A stretch of DNA of 64,000 nt from assembly GCF_030063455.1 (NCBI RefSeq), contig NZ_JASITB010000002.1, positions 186,001-250,000 of the forward strand, read 5' to 3'. The notes under the pieces are model-generated. The model did not search any database. It saw nothing but the letters and a program-made list of their open reading frames with translations, and was not told where the DNA came from. The position numbers and the translations under genes are program-made. This document shows, piece by piece, positions 30,049-39,414 of the stretch. The DNA comes from Cryobacterium sp. PH31-O1 (GTDB lineage: Bacteria > Actinomycetota > Actinomycetes > Actinomycetales > Microbacteriaceae). The first letter of the stretch is position 1; each line of letters opens with the position of its first letter.

Positions 30049-31038
30049 TTAGATGGTCTCTTCTTCGTAGCCGCTGTAGAAGTGCGCGCCGTCGAATCCG
30101 GGAACCGAATCCTTCAGGGACAGGCCGAGCTCAACGAGCTTGTCCTTCACTTCGTCAACCGACTTCTGCCCGAAGTTGCGGATGTTCATCAGCTGGGTCT
30201 CCGAGAGGGCGACCAGTTCGCTGACGTTGTTGATGCCTTCGCGCTTGAGGCAGTTGTACGAGCGCACCGACAGGTCGAGGTCTTCGATCGGAATCGAAAG
30301 CTCGGTCGAGAGCACAGCGTCAACCGGCGCGGGGCCGATCTCGATGCCCTCAGCGGCGGTGTTGAGCTCGCGGGCCAGACCGAACAGCTCGGTCAGGGTG
30401 CGACCAGAGGATGCGATGGCGTCGCGAGGCGAGATAGCCGACTTGGTCTCCACGTCAACGACGAGGCGGTCGAAGTCGGTGCGCTCACCGGCACGAGTTG
30501 CCTCGACGCGGTAGGTCACCTTGAGCACGGGCGAGTAGATCGAGTCGACCGGAATCTGGCCGGCCTCGGAGAACTCATTGCGGTTCTGGGTGCTGGAGAC
30601 GTAACCACGGCCACGCTCAATGGTCAGTTCGAGTTCGAACTTCGCCTTGTCGTTGAGGGTTGCGATGACCAGTTCCGGGTTGTGCACCTCGACGCCGGCC
30701 GGGGCCGAAATGTCAGCTGCGGTAACCTGACCGGAACCCTGCTTACGCAGGTACGCGGTGATGGGCTCGTCGTGCTCGCTCGAGACGACGAGGCCCTTGA
30801 TGTTCAGGATGATCTCGGTGACATCTTCCTTCACCCCGGGGACGGTGCTGAACTCGTGCAGCACGCCATCGATACGGATGCTGGTTACAGCAGCGCCCGG
30901 GATCGAGGAGAGCAGGGTACGGCGAAGTGAGTTGCCGAGGGTGTAGCCGAAGCCAGGTTCGAGCGGCTCGATGATAAACCGTGAACGAAACTCCGAGATG
31001 TTCTCTTCGGTGAGCGTTGGACGCTGTGCAATAAGCAC
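30049..31038 (-). CDS. rpoA: DNA-directed RNA polymerase subunit alpha
   Basis: The alpha subunit dimerises to nucleate core RNA polymerase. Of 329 residues, the N-terminal assembly domain has [20 protein letters not shown] (residues 21-40) and [21 protein letters not shown] linker follows, then the C-terminal domain with [16 protein letters not shown] and [16 protein letters not shown], which binds UP elements and activators. The GTG start at 31036-31038 has GAAAGGAA upstream. A 134-bp gap separates it from rpsK, long for this operon; no structure stood out there. Confidence 0.97.
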   Translation of the reverse strand: MLIAQRPTLTEENISEFRSRFIIEPLEPGFGYTLGNSLRRTLLSSIPGAAVTSIRIDGVLHEFSTVPGVKEDVTEIILNIKGLVVSSEHDEPITAYLRKQGSGQVTAADISAPAGVEVHNPELVIATLNDKAKFELELTIERGRGYVSSTQNRNEFSEAGQIPVDSIYSPVLKVTYRVEATRAGERTDFDRLVVDVETKSAISPRDAIASSGRTLTELFGLARELNTAAEGIEIGPAPVDAVLSTELSIPIEDLDLSVRSYNCLKREGINNVSELVALSETQLMNIRNFGQKSVDEVKDKLVELGLSLKDSVPGFDGAHFYSGYEEETI

Positions 31039-31172
31039 TGTTGATTCCTTTCGGCTAAGTGTCCGCTATATGACACTTGCAATGACGAGAGAGTGAAAAG
31101 TTGAAAGAAAAGAGTCCCCACGGGCTTCGGCAACAATGCAGTGCCGAGCCCGTGGAGTTGACAGCGAGTGCT

Positions 31173-31571
31173 TTAGACGCGGCGGCGCTTCGGCGGACGG
31201 CATCCGTTGTGGGCCTGGGGCGTCACGTCGTTGATCGAACCGACCTCGAGGCCGGCGGCCTGCAGTGAACGGATCGCGGTCTCGCGGCCTGAGCCGGGTC
31301 CCTTGACGAAGACGTCAACCTTCTTCATTCCGTGTTCCTGCGCCTGGCGGGCGGCCGACTCGGCGGCCAGCTGTGCGGCGAAGGGGGTCGACTTGCGCGA
31401 ACCCTTGAAACCAACCTGGCCCGACGAGGCCCAGCTGATGACAGCTCCTGTCGTGTCAGTGATCGACACGATCGTGTTGTTGAAGGTGCTCTTGATGTGG
31501 GCCTGGCCCACAGCAACGTTCTTCTTTTCTTTCTTACGCGGCTTCCGTACGGCCGACTTGGGTTGTGCCAT
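31173..31571 (-). CDS. rpsK: 30S ribosomal protein S11
   Basis: This platform protein of the small subunit has 132 residues. Conserved [44 protein letters not shown] forms the core, described here by its position at residues 24-67. The C-terminus ends [18 protein letters not shown], the universal S11 end. The ATG is at 31569-31571, 46 bp downstream of rpsM. Nothing unusual in length or motifs. Confidence 0.97.
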   Translation of the reverse strand: MAQPKSAVRKPRKKEKKNVAVGQAHIKSTFNNTIVSITDTTGAVISWASSGQVGFKGSRKSTPFAAQLAAESAARQAQEHGMKKVDVFVKGPGSGRETAIRSLQAAGLEVGSINDVTPQAHNGCRPPKRRRV

Positions 31572-31617
31572 GAATTTCTCCTGAATCCTAAAGGCGTTAG
31601 CGGGCTAGGCCGGGGGC

Positions 31618-31992
31618 CTAGCGCGCCTTCTTCTTGCCGGCTACGGTGCGCTTCGGACCCTTGCGGGTGCGAGCGTTGGTCTTGGTGCGCTGACCGCGAA
31701 CGGGCAGGCCCTTGCGGTGGCGAATGCCCTCGTAGCTGCCAATTTCAACCTTGCGGCGGATGTCAGCGGCAACCTCACGGCGGAGGTCACCCTCAACCTT
31801 GAAGGTTCCTTCGACGTAGTCGCGGAGAAGGACGAGCTGGTCGTCGCTCAAATCCTTGACGCGGATGTTTCCGTCGATTCCAGTGTCGGCGAGGGTCTTG
31901 AGGGCCCTCGTACGGCCAACACCGTAAATGTAAGTCAATGCAACTTCCACGCGCTTATCGCGCGGGATGTCGACGCCGGCTAGACGTGCCAT
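31618..31992 (-). CDS. rpsM: 30S ribosomal protein S13
   Basis: This head protein contacts the large subunit (bridge B1) and P-site tRNA. The protein has 124 residues from the ATG at 31990-31992. It opens [19 protein letters not shown], has the helix-two-turn-helix [19 protein letters not shown], and ends in the basic tail [20 protein letters not shown]. The longer frame (to 32037) is not conserved. It lies 145 bp downstream of rpmJ. Confidence 0.97.
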   Translation of the reverse strand: MARLAGVDIPRDKRVEVALTYIYGVGRTRALKTLADTGIDGNIRVKDLSDDQLVLLRDYVEGTFKVEGDLRREVAADIRRKVEIGSYEGIRHRKGLPVRGQRTKTNARTRKGPKRTVAGKKKAR

Positions 31993-32137
31993 TGTGTCTC
32001 CTGTTAGTGATGGAGGTCTGTAACAGCTCCTGTACACCGGCCTCCAACCGATGGTGTCACCCGTGACGGGCTCCCGGAACTGCTATTTCAATATTCAGTT
32101 ATTCAGGTAAATCTCGAGGCGACGAATCGCAACGGAT

Positions 32138-32251
32138 TTAACCCTGGCGCTGCTTGTGACGCGGGTTCTCGCAGATGACCATCACGTTGCCGTTACGGCG
32201 GATGACCTTGCACTTGTCACAGATCTTTTTGACGCTGGGCTTGACCTTCAT
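32138..32251 (-). CDS. rpmJ: 50S ribosomal protein L36
   Basis: This 37-residue protein reads [19 protein letters not shown] onward and ends NPRHKQRQG. Four zinc ligands are present (Cys11, Cys14, Cys27, His32), so this is the zinc-binding C+ form. The ATG is at 32249-32251 and the TAA at 32138-32140. It sits between infA and rpsM as usual in actinobacteria. The gene is easily missed because of its size. Confidence 0.97.
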   Translation of the reverse strand: MKVKPSVKKICDKCKVIRRNGNVMVICENPRHKQRQG

Positions 32252-32317
32252 GGTGATTCCTTGTTTTCGCTGTCTTCGTACCCTCGGGATGCCGAGGGCC
32301 GTTACTTACAGCAGCCG

Positions 32318-32539
32318 TTACTTGTAGCGGTAGACGATCCGGCCTCGGGTCAGATCGTAAGGACTCAACTCAACGATCACGCGGTCCTCCGGGAGGATGC
32401 GGATGTAGTGCTGACGCATCTTGCCCGAGATGTGGGCAAGAACTCGGTGGCCGTTTGACAGCTCAACGCGAAACATCGCGTTGGGCAGAGCTTCGACTAC
32501 TGCGCCCTCGATTTCGATGACACCGTCTTTTTTGGCCAT
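32318..32539 (-). CDS. infA: Translation initiation factor IF-1
   Basis: IF-1 is a small OB-fold factor that occupies the A site during initiation. The 73-residue protein opens [20 protein letters not shown], contains [20 protein letters not shown], and ends [15 protein letters not shown], all invariant features. The ATG is at 32537-32539; the frame extends upstream to 32611 without conservation. Upstream lie about 215 bp before mtlD, where a candidate promoter on minus can be seen (TTGCTA near 32655, an A/T-rich -10 near 32635). infA therefore probably heads its own transcript instead of reading through from map. Confidence 0.97.
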   Translation of the reverse strand: MAKKDGVIEIEGAVVEALPNAMFRVELSNGHRVLAHISGKMRQHYIRILPEDRVIVELSPYDLTRGRIVYRYK

Positions 32540-32682
32540 ACCCTCACTGTCGCTCTGTATTGATTGCTGGTCATGCGGGATTGATGCCAGACACGCCACA
32601 AAAGACGACACCAGACACCAAGGATCAATCTTATGGTATGAGATTGCCTTTTAGCAATTCAGTCCTATAATCGCCACCGCAA

Positions 32683-32731
32683 GCGCCCCCGACTCGCCAG
32701 CGGCGGGCTTGACCGCAGGAGTTGGGGGCGC
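32683..32731 (-). terminator. Hairpin downstream of mtlD, possible terminator
   Basis: Arms GCGCCCCCGACTC (32683-32695) and GAGTTGGGGGCGC (32719-32731) pair over 13 positions with one mismatch, around a 23-base loop. It lies 24 bases past the mtlD stop. No T-run follows, so termination is plausible, not proven. Confidence 0.5.
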
Positions 32732-32755
32732 CGATAAAGCGGCTGGGGCGTTTGC

Positions 32756-33910
32756 TCAGCGGCTCACCCGCTGGGCGGCGATGATTTCGCGGCTGACCAA
32801 TTCGAAGAGCGGATGCTCCGGCACCAGCCCGCAGACGACCTCAGCGATCCGCGGCGCGGCTTCCCCGGCCAGCAGCAGCTGAAGTTCCACACTCTGCGCA
32901 TCCTCCGGTACGTCGAACCGGAACGCTGCGCGAATGGCTTCCAGCAGAGCGACCGGATTGGCTCCGCCCTCGGCGAGCTCCGCCGCCGGCCCGATGAACC
33001 GTTCAAAGCGGCTGAGTTTGCGCATCGGTTCCCGCCCAACCCGTACGACGGCGTCCTGCAAAGCCGGGTTCTCGAATCGGGCCAGGATCTTCTCCCGATA
33101 GGCGCGCTGGGCGACCTCGTCCAGACCGTGCTTAGCCACGAGCAGCCCCGAGGTCTCCTCGAGCACCCGACGCGCGGCATCCCGCACGACCGACAGCTCG
33201 AGCGCCTCGCTGATTGTTGCCGCCCCGGCCAGATGACCGAAGTACGCGATGGTCGCGTGCCCGGTGTTCACCGTGAAGAGCTTGCGCTCGATGAATGGCT
33301 CGAGGTTGTCGACGAAGGTCACTCCGGCGATGTCGGGTACCGCGCCCGCAAAGCCGCCGCGCTCGATCACCCACTCGGCGAAGGTCTCCACGGTCACATC
33401 GATGCCGGCATCCGCAGACTGCCCCGGCACGATGCGATCGACGGCGGTGTTGGCGAAGACGACCCGAGCGGTGACGGCTGCCCGATCGGCCGAAAGCACG
33501 TGGGAGAGCACGTGTTCGGCCAGCCGGTCGGTCGCGTTTATGGCGTTCTCGCAGGCGATCACCGGCAACGGCGGCAGGGTCGCCCGCCGTCGCACGAGCC
33601 CGGCCGCGATCACCGGGGCAACGAACTTGAGAATGTTCGGGCCGACCGCCGTGGTGACGATGTCGGCCGTAGCGATCTCGGCGACAAGCTCCTCGGACTG
33701 CGTGTCGCTGTTGATCGCCCGAAAGTTGTCAACGACGTGCACGCTCGATTCACCGCCGACCTCGAACACCCGGTAGCTCGGAGCCGCGTGCAGCGCGTCG
33801 ATCAACGCCGCATTCACGTCGGCGAAAACAACCTCGTAGCCGGCCTCGTGCAGCAGCAGTCCGACGAATCCGCGCCCGATGTTGCCCGCGCCGAAGTGAA
33901 CGGCTTTCAT
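32756..33910 (-). CDS. mtlD: Mannitol-1-phosphate 5-dehydrogenase
   Basis: MtlD oxidises mannitol-1-phosphate, the product of the PTS, to fructose-6-phosphate with NAD+. The 384-residue protein has the Rossmann motif [12 protein letters not shown] at residues 6-17, the polyol-dehydrogenase segment [14 protein letters not shown], and the catalytic-region [20 protein letters not shown] near residue 212 with the conserved lysine, Asn and His. The ATG at 33908-33910 overlaps the mtlF stop by four bases. It is the last gene of the operon IIB-mtlA-mtlF-mtlD. Confidence 0.96.
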   Translation of the reverse strand: MKAVHFGAGNIGRGFVGLLLHEAGYEVVFADVNAALIDALHAAPSYRVFEVGGESSVHVVDNFRAINSDTQSEELVAEIATADIVTTAVGPNILKFVAPVIAAGLVRRRATLPPLPVIACENAINATDRLAEHVLSHVLSADRAAVTARVVFANTAVDRIVPGQSADAGIDVTVETFAEWVIERGGFAGAVPDIAGVTFVDNLEPFIERKLFTVNTGHATIAYFGHLAGAATISEALELSVVRDAARRVLEETSGLLVAKHGLDEVAQRAYREKILARFENPALQDAVVRVGREPMRKLSRFERFIGPAAELAEGGANPVALLEAIRAAFRFDVPEDAQSVELQLLLAGEAAPRIAEVVCGLVPEHPLFELVSREIIAAQRVSR

Positions 33911-34347
33911 GCTTCGTTGACCTCCTCGAGCAGTTGAAAGATCTCGTCGGCCGACCCGGCATCGAGGAGTTTCTGCACCTCGTCGGTGTCGGAGAACACG
34001 ATGGCGACCTTGGACAGAATCTCTAGGTGTTCGTTGTTGAGGCCGGCGATGCCAACGGCGAAACGCACCGGTTTGCCGTTCCAGTCGATTGGCTGCGGGT
34101 AGCGCACGAGCGAAAGCGAGGAACGCAGGATCGATTCCTTAGCCTCGTTCGTGCCGTGCGGTATGGCCAGAAAATTGCCCATATAGGTGCTGACCGAAGC
34201 TTCCCGCTCGAACATCGAGTCGATGTAGTCGGGGCGCACCGCGCCTGAGTCCACGAGCAGGGCTCCGGCTTCGCGAATGGCTTCGTCCCGGGTGGTGGCC
34301 GTGCCCTCGGCCACCACGTTGGTGCGGGCGAGGATGTTCTGCGTCAC
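33907..34347 (-). CDS. mtlF: PTS mannitol-specific EIIA component
   Basis: This cytosolic phosphocarrier takes phosphate from HPr and passes it to the IIB domain of MtlA. The 146-residue EIIA-Fru/Mtl fold has its active-site His64 in [17 protein letters not shown]. It also contains [24 protein letters not shown]. The start GTG at 34345-34347 overlaps the mtlA stop as GTGA, and its own stop overlaps the mtlD ATG, so the three genes are translationally coupled. Confidence 0.95.
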   Translation of the reverse strand: MTQNILARTNVVAEGTATTRDEAIREAGALLVDSGAVRPDYIDSMFEREASVSTYMGNFLAIPHGTNEAKESILRSSLSLVRYPQPIDWNGKPVRFAVGIAGLNNEHLEILSKVAIVFSDTDEVQKLLDAGSADEIFQLLEEVNEA

Positions 34348-35909
34348 CGGGTCACCTCGTTGTCGTTCAACATGATCAGCTCGACGACCTCGTCGTACTT
34401 GGGGCTGTTCATGAAGTTCTCCACCGAAATGTGCACCGAGTTCGGCGACTTGGTGCGCGCCCGATCGGTGAGGTCCTGGTGGGTAATAACGAGGTCGGCG
34501 GTTCCGTCGAGGTTCGCGATGGCCTTGTTCACAACCGTGACTCCCTCGATTCCGGCCTTCTTGATCTTGTTGCGCAGTACAGAGGCGCCCATGGCGCTCG
34601 ACCCCATGCCGGCATCGCAGGCGAACACGATGTTGCGCAGCGGTCGACCAGCGCCGACGCCGGCGGCATCCGTTTGGCCGGCGAGGCCGCCGAGCACCGA
34701 ACTGGACTTGCCCTTATAGGCCTCCGTCTGCGCAACCGCAGCGCCAAGGTCACCGGTGCTGCCGGCGGCCAGGTCGCCCTTGCGGCTCGCGCGCAGAATG
34801 ACCGCGGCGATCAGGAACGACACACCGGCCGCGCCGATCACCGAGAGGATGACCCCGACGTAACTGTCGGGCGCGGTTTGGAACAACACGGCGAAGATAC
34901 TGCCCGGCGAAGCTGGAGCACGCAGCCCGGTCTGGAACGCCACGTTGATCGCGACACCGGTCATGCCGCCGCCGATCGCGGCGAGGATGATGATCGGCTT
35001 CATCAGCACGTAGGGGAAGTAGATCTCGTGGATGCCGCCGAGGAACTGGATGATGATGGCACCGGGGGCGCTCGCCTTCGCGATGCCGAGCCCGAAGAAG
35101 GAGTAGGCGAGCAGAATACCCAGGCCAGGGCCGGGGTTGGCCTCGAGCAAAAACAGCAGCGATTTGCCGTTTTGCTCGACCTGCTGAACGCCGAGAGGGG
35201 TGAGTACGCCGTGGTTGATGGCGTTGTTCAAAAACAGCACCTTGCCGGGTTCGATCAGAATGCTCGCCAGCGGCAGCAGGTTGTTTGCGACGAGCCAGTC
35301 GACGGCGGTCTCGAGCACGCTGCTGATGCCGGTCACGACCGGGGCGATGCCAAAGAACGCAGCGATGGCGAGTATGGCGCCGAGGATTCCGGCCGAGAAG
35401 TTGTTGACCAGCATCTCGAAACCGGCTTTGATCTTGCCGTCCCAGATGGCGTCGACCTTCTTGAGCAGCCAGGCCGAGAGCGGGCCCATAATCATGGCGC
35501 CGATGAACATCGGGATGGTGCTGCCGACGATGACACCCATCGTGGCGATCGTTGCGATCACACCGCCGCGGGTGTCATAGATCATGCGGCCACCCATGTT
35601 GGCGATCAGCAGGGGCAGCAGGTAGGTGATCATTGGGCCGACGAGGCCGACATATTGCGGAAACGTGGTGCCGTCTTCTGCGGTGCCGAGCGATGTCGCG
35701 GCACCCTGCCAGCCGACGGCGTTCATGTCGCCGAACCCGCCGAGAATGCCGTTGGGCGCCCAGCCGGTGGGAATGAACAGGGCGGTGATGAGTCCCCAGG
35801 CGATGAACGCGGGAATGTTCGGCATGACCATGCCGCTCAAAAATGTGCCGAAGCGCTGCACGTGCACGCGCGTGCCTGGGCGTTTCGGGTCGACTGACGT
35901 CGTCGTCAT
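34344..35909 (-). CDS. mtlA: PTS mannitol-specific EIICB component
   Basis: This is the membrane permease that imports mannitol with concurrent phosphorylation. Of 521 residues, about 1-350 form the IIC membrane domain (GTFLSGMVMPNIPAFIAWGL near residue 22 and GGIHEIYFPYVLMKP near residue 290, the family's GIHE motif). A Gly/Ala-rich linker follows, then the IIB domain with the phosphorylation cysteine near residue 430 in IVFACDAGMGSSAMG. No IIA domain is fused, and mtlF supplies it. The ATG at 35907-35909 has AGAGGT eight bases upstream. It is the second gene of the operon. Confidence 0.96.
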   Translation of the reverse strand: MTTTSVDPKRPGTRVHVQRFGTFLSGMVMPNIPAFIAWGLITALFIPTGWAPNGILGGFGDMNAVGWQGAATSLGTAEDGTTFPQYVGLVGPMITYLLPLLIANMGGRMIYDTRGGVIATIATMGVIVGSTIPMFIGAMIMGPLSAWLLKKVDAIWDGKIKAGFEMLVNNFSAGILGAILAIAAFFGIAPVVTGISSVLETAVDWLVANNLLPLASILIEPGKVLFLNNAINHGVLTPLGVQQVEQNGKSLLFLLEANPGPGLGILLAYSFFGLGIAKASAPGAIIIQFLGGIHEIYFPYVLMKPIIILAAIGGGMTGVAINVAFQTGLRAPASPGSIFAVLFQTAPDSYVGVILSVIGAAGVSFLIAAVILRASRKGDLAAGSTGDLGAAVAQTEAYKGKSSSVLGGLAGQTDAAGVGAGRPLRNIVFACDAGMGSSAMGASVLRNKIKKAGIEGVTVVNKAIANLDGTADLVITHQDLTDRARTKSPNSVHISVENFMNSPKYDEVVELIMLNDNEVTR

Positions 35910-35984
35910 TTCAGGACCTCTCTTGTTTGGTTTGGTGTGCCGTGGTGAATAAAACGGATGCCCCGCCGCCGACCGCGAGCCGGG

Positions 35985-36314
35985 TCACGGATGCGCCCCC
36001 ATCGCGTTCAGGGCGAGGTCGAGCGCGGCTTCGCCGTCTCGGTCAGTGAAGATCGAGGTGGGCAGCAGTCGAGCCTGCGCCCCATGGTCAGCGCACTGCT
36101 GCGCCATAGCCACAAACGCGGGCGCGAGGTGCGGGCCGATCAGTACGACGTCGACCGGGGAGCGGGCGACGGCGGCGCTGAGTCGCACGAGCAGGTCGGT
36201 TTCGGTGATGGCGGTCACCGAGACGGTGAGACCGCGCAGGGTGGCGCTGCGTCGCAGGCGGAGCGCCACGAACGTGCTCGACGCGCCCGCGCCGCACACC
36301 ACCAGAATCTTCAT
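35985..36314 (-). CDS. Stand-alone PTS EIIB-like protein
   Basis: This 109-residue cytosolic protein has a IIB-type phosphorylation loop at the N-terminus: MKILVVCGAGASSTFVALRL, candidate phosphocysteine Cys7. The pattern and PVDVVLIGPHLAPAF near residue 56 resemble the lactose/cellobiose IIB class. MtlA already has its own IIB, so this is an extra carrier at the head of the mannitol operon, 75 bp before mtlA. It could serve a different IIC elsewhere, or act on the PRD regulator encoded divergently. The ATG is at 36312-36314. Confidence 0.8.
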   Translation of the reverse strand: MKILVVCGAGASSTFVALRLRRSATLRGLTVSVTAITETDLLVRLSAAVARSPVDVVLIGPHLAPAFVAMAQQCADHGAQARLLPTSIFTDRDGEAALDLALNAMGAHP

Positions 36315-36349
36315 CGATTCGCCCTTCCGACGCTTGCGATCCTGTCAAA

Positions 36350-36360
36350 ATGCTGAGCAT
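36350..36360. promoter_or_regulatory. Palindrome ATGCTGAGCAT in the mtl divergent control region
   Basis: This perfect 11-bp palindrome (odd centre) lies 36 bp upstream of the IIB-like gene and 64 bp before mtlR. It is a candidate operator, with position as the only support. Confidence 0.3.
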
Positions 36361-36394
36361 TAATCCAAGATCACAATTTCCGCACCCCCGGAAA

Positions 36395-36409
36395 GGGCCC
36401 CCGGGGCCC
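36395..36409. repeat. GGGCCCC/GGGGCCC palindrome before mtlR
   Basis: This 15-bp palindrome has one central base and is followed by AAAA and then the likely ribosome site of mtlR (AGGTGGG). It resembles the GGGCCC-rich intergenic elements elsewhere in the window but lacks their TTTATAAA centre. Confidence 0.45.
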
Positions 36410-36423
36410 AAAAGGTGGGCACA

Positions 36424-38412
36424 ATGGTCGCAGAAACGACGAACCGGGGTTCGATCATGGCCGACAAGCAGACGAGGATGCTGGATTACCTCGTGCGCAC
36501 GCCTGCCTGGGTCACGGCCGGCGAACTCGCCGATGCGCTCGGGGTCACGCCGCGCAGTGTGCGCAGTTACGTCACCAACCTGAAGGCGGCGGCGCATCCG
36601 CTCGCCGTGATCGAGTCTGGACCGTTGGGGTACCGTCTGAACCGCACCGCCTACGCCACATTCGTGCAGACACCGCCTTCGGAGACGACGGATTCACCGC
36701 AAAACCGGGTGTACCAGCTCGTGCGGCGACTCACCGACAGCGTGGGTTTCGAAGGCGCCGGCGGGCTCGATTTGTATACCCTCGCCGAAGACCTGTTCGT
36801 GAGCGACTCAACCATTGAGGCCGACCTTGTGCGCTTGCGCGCGCTGCTCCAGGGTTCGGAACTGGAACTGACCCGGCGCGGCAACATCGTGGGGCTGGCC
36901 GGCTCGGAGACCGAACGTCGCCGGCTGCTCGGGCGCATGTTCCGGGACGAGAGCAAGCGTGGGTTCCTGGAGCTTGCCGCCATCTCGCGCGAGTTCGATT
37001 CCCACCAACTGGGCGCGTTCAAGACCGACCTTCTCGCCGCCCTCGACGTTTCGGGCTATTTCATCAACGAGTTCGGCACTGACGGCGTGCTGCTGCACCT
37101 CGCCATCGCCGTCGATCGCGCGCGCAAACGGGCGCCAGCAGCACCCCTGACCCCGCTAAACGATCCCCCACCGGACGGTCCCACGCCGACCGATCCCCCG
37201 CCGGAACTGGCCAGCACCCTCGCCGACCTCGTCGTCACGCACTTCGACCTCGTGCTCGACCCGGCCGAACTCGACTACCTCGCGGTATTGCTGCGCACCC
37301 GGGTGCTCGCGCCGGGACACGACCTGCCGGCGCAAGCGGCGGCATCCGCTTTCGCCCGACCGCAGGATCTCGCGGTCGTGCGCCGCATCGTGGCCCAGGC
37401 CAGCGCTGAGTACCTCGTCGACCTGACCGACGAGGACTTCATCGCCCGCCTCACCCTGCACGTTCGCAACCTCATCGATCGGGCCGGGCAGAGTTCCTTC
37501 TCACGCAACCCCCTCACGCGCTCGCTGAAGACGTCCTACCCGATGACCTATGAACTTGCCGTCTACATCGCGAGCGAACTGCAGCGCCACGAGCGAATCG
37601 TGATCAACGACGACGAGATCGCCTATATCGCCATGCATGTCGGCGCCCACCTCGAGCAGCAGCAACGGCAGGAGCAGCGGGTGCGCACGGTGCTGGTCTG
37701 CCCGAATTACTACGACCTGCAGGCGGTGCTGCGCGAGCGTATTGAGGGCGCGCTCGGCGCCGACCTCGACGTCGTCGGCGTCATCACGCGCGCCGACGTG
37801 GACTGGGACCGGATCGATGCCCCGCTCGTGCTGACCACGATCGAGCCGCCTCGGCCGGTCGACGGGGCCCTCGTGATCCATCCGTTCCTGACCGAGGTCG
37901 ATGTGAGCAACATTCGCCAGTTCGTCAGCCGGGTGCGCCGCAGCGGACGCCGCGCCCTGATCAAAGACGAGTTGCTGCGCTTCTTCGACGAAGACCTGTT
38001 TCTGCGCAACTTCTACCCCGCCGACGCCGCGGCCATGATTCGCGCCCTCGGCGAGCGGATGCGCAAACGCGGCATCATCACCCAGGCCTACGTCGACGGC
38101 GCCCTCGACCGCGAACGGATGTCATCGACCGCGTTCACCGACAACCTCGCGGTGCCGCACGCCATGGAGATGACCGCCCTGCGAACGTCCATCGCCATCG
38201 TGCTGAACGACATACCGATGGACTGGGGCGAAAGCCGGGTCACGGTCGTCGCGATGATCGCGTTCAGCGCCGCCGGGCGCTCGTCATTCCAGGTGGTGTT
38301 CGACCAGTTCGTCGAGGTGTTCGCCGACCGGGCCGATGTGCACCGGCTGGTGCAACGCTCGGGCGATTTCGCGAGCTTTATCGACCAACTCGTGCATCTG
38401 ATGGACCAGTAG
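36424..38412 (+). CDS. mtlR: PRD-domain transcriptional regulator, probable mannitol operon activator
   Basis: This 662-residue BglG/MtlR-type regulator is controlled by PTS phosphorylation. An N-terminal HTH (ADKQTRMLDYLVRTPAWVTA, then GELADALGVTPRSVRSYV) and a second HTH-like region (LYTLAEDLFVSDSTIEADL) mark it as a DNA-binding activator, not an RNA antiterminator. Two PRDs follow, then a IIB-like segment (VLVCPNYYDLQAVLRERIEG), and at the C-terminus an EIIA-like domain with TDNLAVPHAMEM, its phosphohistidine candidate. ATGs at 36415, 36424 and 36457 are possible; I chose 36424 for the AGGTGGG site. It is divergent from the mannitol operon, so MtlR function is the natural inference. Confidence 0.85.
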   Translation: MVAETTNRGSIMADKQTRMLDYLVRTPAWVTAGELADALGVTPRSVRSYVTNLKAAAHPLAVIESGPLGYRLNRTAYATFVQTPPSETTDSPQNRVYQLVRRLTDSVGFEGAGGLDLYTLAEDLFVSDSTIEADLVRLRALLQGSELELTRRGNIVGLAGSETERRRLLGRMFRDESKRGFLELAAISREFDSHQLGAFKTDLLAALDVSGYFINEFGTDGVLLHLAIAVDRARKRAPAAPLTPLNDPPPDGPTPTDPPPELASTLADLVVTHFDLVLDPAELDYLAVLLRTRVLAPGHDLPAQAAASAFARPQDLAVVRRIVAQASAEYLVDLTDEDFIARLTLHVRNLIDRAGQSSFSRNPLTRSLKTSYPMTYELAVYIASELQRHERIVINDDEIAYIAMHVGAHLEQQQRQEQRVRTVLVCPNYYDLQAVLRERIEGALGADLDVVGVITRADVDWDRIDAPLVLTTIEPPRPVDGALVIHPFLTEVDVSNIRQFVSRVRRSGRRALIKDELLRFFDEDLFLRNFYPADAAAMIRALGERMRKRGIITQAYVDGALDRERMSSTAFTDNLAVPHAMEMTALRTSIAIVLNDIPMDWGESRVTVVAMIAFSAAGRSSFQVVFDQFVEVFADRADVHRLVQRSGDFASFIDQLVHLMDQ

Positions 38413-38458
38413 TCGCACCCAAACGCTGCGCGGGCGCCCTCGCCGGCAGCTTGGGGCG

Positions 38459-39289
38459 TTAGGGGATGGGAACGGGGATGATGCCGAACTGGGCGAGCCC
38501 TGCGGCTCCGCCGTCTTCGGCGGTGAGCACCCAGATACCGTCTTTGTGTACCGCAATACTGTGTTCCCAGTGCGCGGCGGCCTTACCGTCGCTCGTGGCG
38601 ACAGTCCAGTCGTCGTCGCGGGTGTAAGTGTCGATCGATCCGAGCACGACCATCGGCTCGATGGCGACAACCAGGCCGGGCTTCACGTCGGGGCCCTTCT
38701 GGCGCACACGGTAGTTGAACACCGGCGGGGCCTCGTGCATGGAGCGACCGATGCCGTGGCCGACATAGTCGGTAAGAATTCCGTAGGTGCCCTGCGATTC
38801 GATGTAATCTTCGATGGCTTCACCGACCTCATTGAGGTGGCGGGCGGTGTGCAGCCGGGCGATGCCGTGCCAGAGTGACTGCTCGGTCACGTCGGACAGT
38901 TTCTGGCGTTCGGCCACGAGCTCGGGCCGGCTCGGGTCGGGGATCACATAGCTGAAGGCGGCGTCGCCGTTCCAGCCCTCGATAATCGCACCGCTGTCGA
39001 TCGAGACGATGTCTCCGGCACCGAGGCGGCGAGCGGAGGGTATGCCGTGCACGACGTCGTCGTTGACCGACGCGCACACGGTGTGGTGGTAGCCCTCTTC
39101 AAGCTTAAAGTTCGGCTTTCCACCGAGCGCGACGATGGCGGCCTCAGCCGCAGCGTCAAGGTCGAGGGTCGTCGCGCCGATGACCATGGCCGCGCGGGCA
39201 GCCACGAGCGATGCCGCGGTGGCCAGGCCCGGTGCCACCATGAGGCGCAACTGGGCCGGGTTCTTGTAGATGGAACGTCGAAGACTCAC
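38459..39289 (-). CDS. map: Type I methionine aminopeptidase
   Basis: Map removes the initiator methionine from nascent proteins. The 276-residue cytosolic metalloenzyme has the substrate histidine in EEGYHHTVCASVNDDVVHGI, metal ligands in VSIDSGAIIEGWNGDAAFSY (two aspartates), the histidine of VGHGIGRSMHEAP and the two glutamates downstream (AIEPM and HWEHSIAV). The start GTG is at 39287-39289. It lies 125 bp downstream of adk. In many actinobacteria infA follows map; here the mannitol locus intervenes. Confidence 0.95.
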   Translation of the reverse strand: MSLRRSIYKNPAQLRLMVAPGLATAASLVAARAAMVIGATTLDLDAAAEAAIVALGGKPNFKLEEGYHHTVCASVNDDVVHGIPSARRLGAGDIVSIDSGAIIEGWNGDAAFSYVIPDPSRPELVAERQKLSDVTEQSLWHGIARLHTARHLNEVGEAIEDYIESQGTYGILTDYVGHGIGRSMHEAPPVFNYRVRQKGPDVKPGLVVAIEPMVVLGSIDTYTRDDDWTVATSDGKAAAHWEHSIAVHKDGIWVLTAEDGGAAGLAQFGIIPVPIP

Positions 39290-39414
39290 TGATTGCCTAC
39301 AAACTAGCTCCGAACAGGGGAGCGATATTTTTATGATTGTTCACATGGTGATGGGCCGAGCCGCGAGGCCCGGCCCGGCCCGAACGGGTGAAGCAGTTTT
39401 AGAGCGTTGTGGTG

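Noticed and set aside
36415-38412. BglG-type antiterminator with RNA-binding CAT domain
   Set aside because: The N-terminus carries helix-turn-helix motifs, not a co-antiterminator domain, so a DNA-binding activator of MtlR type fits better.
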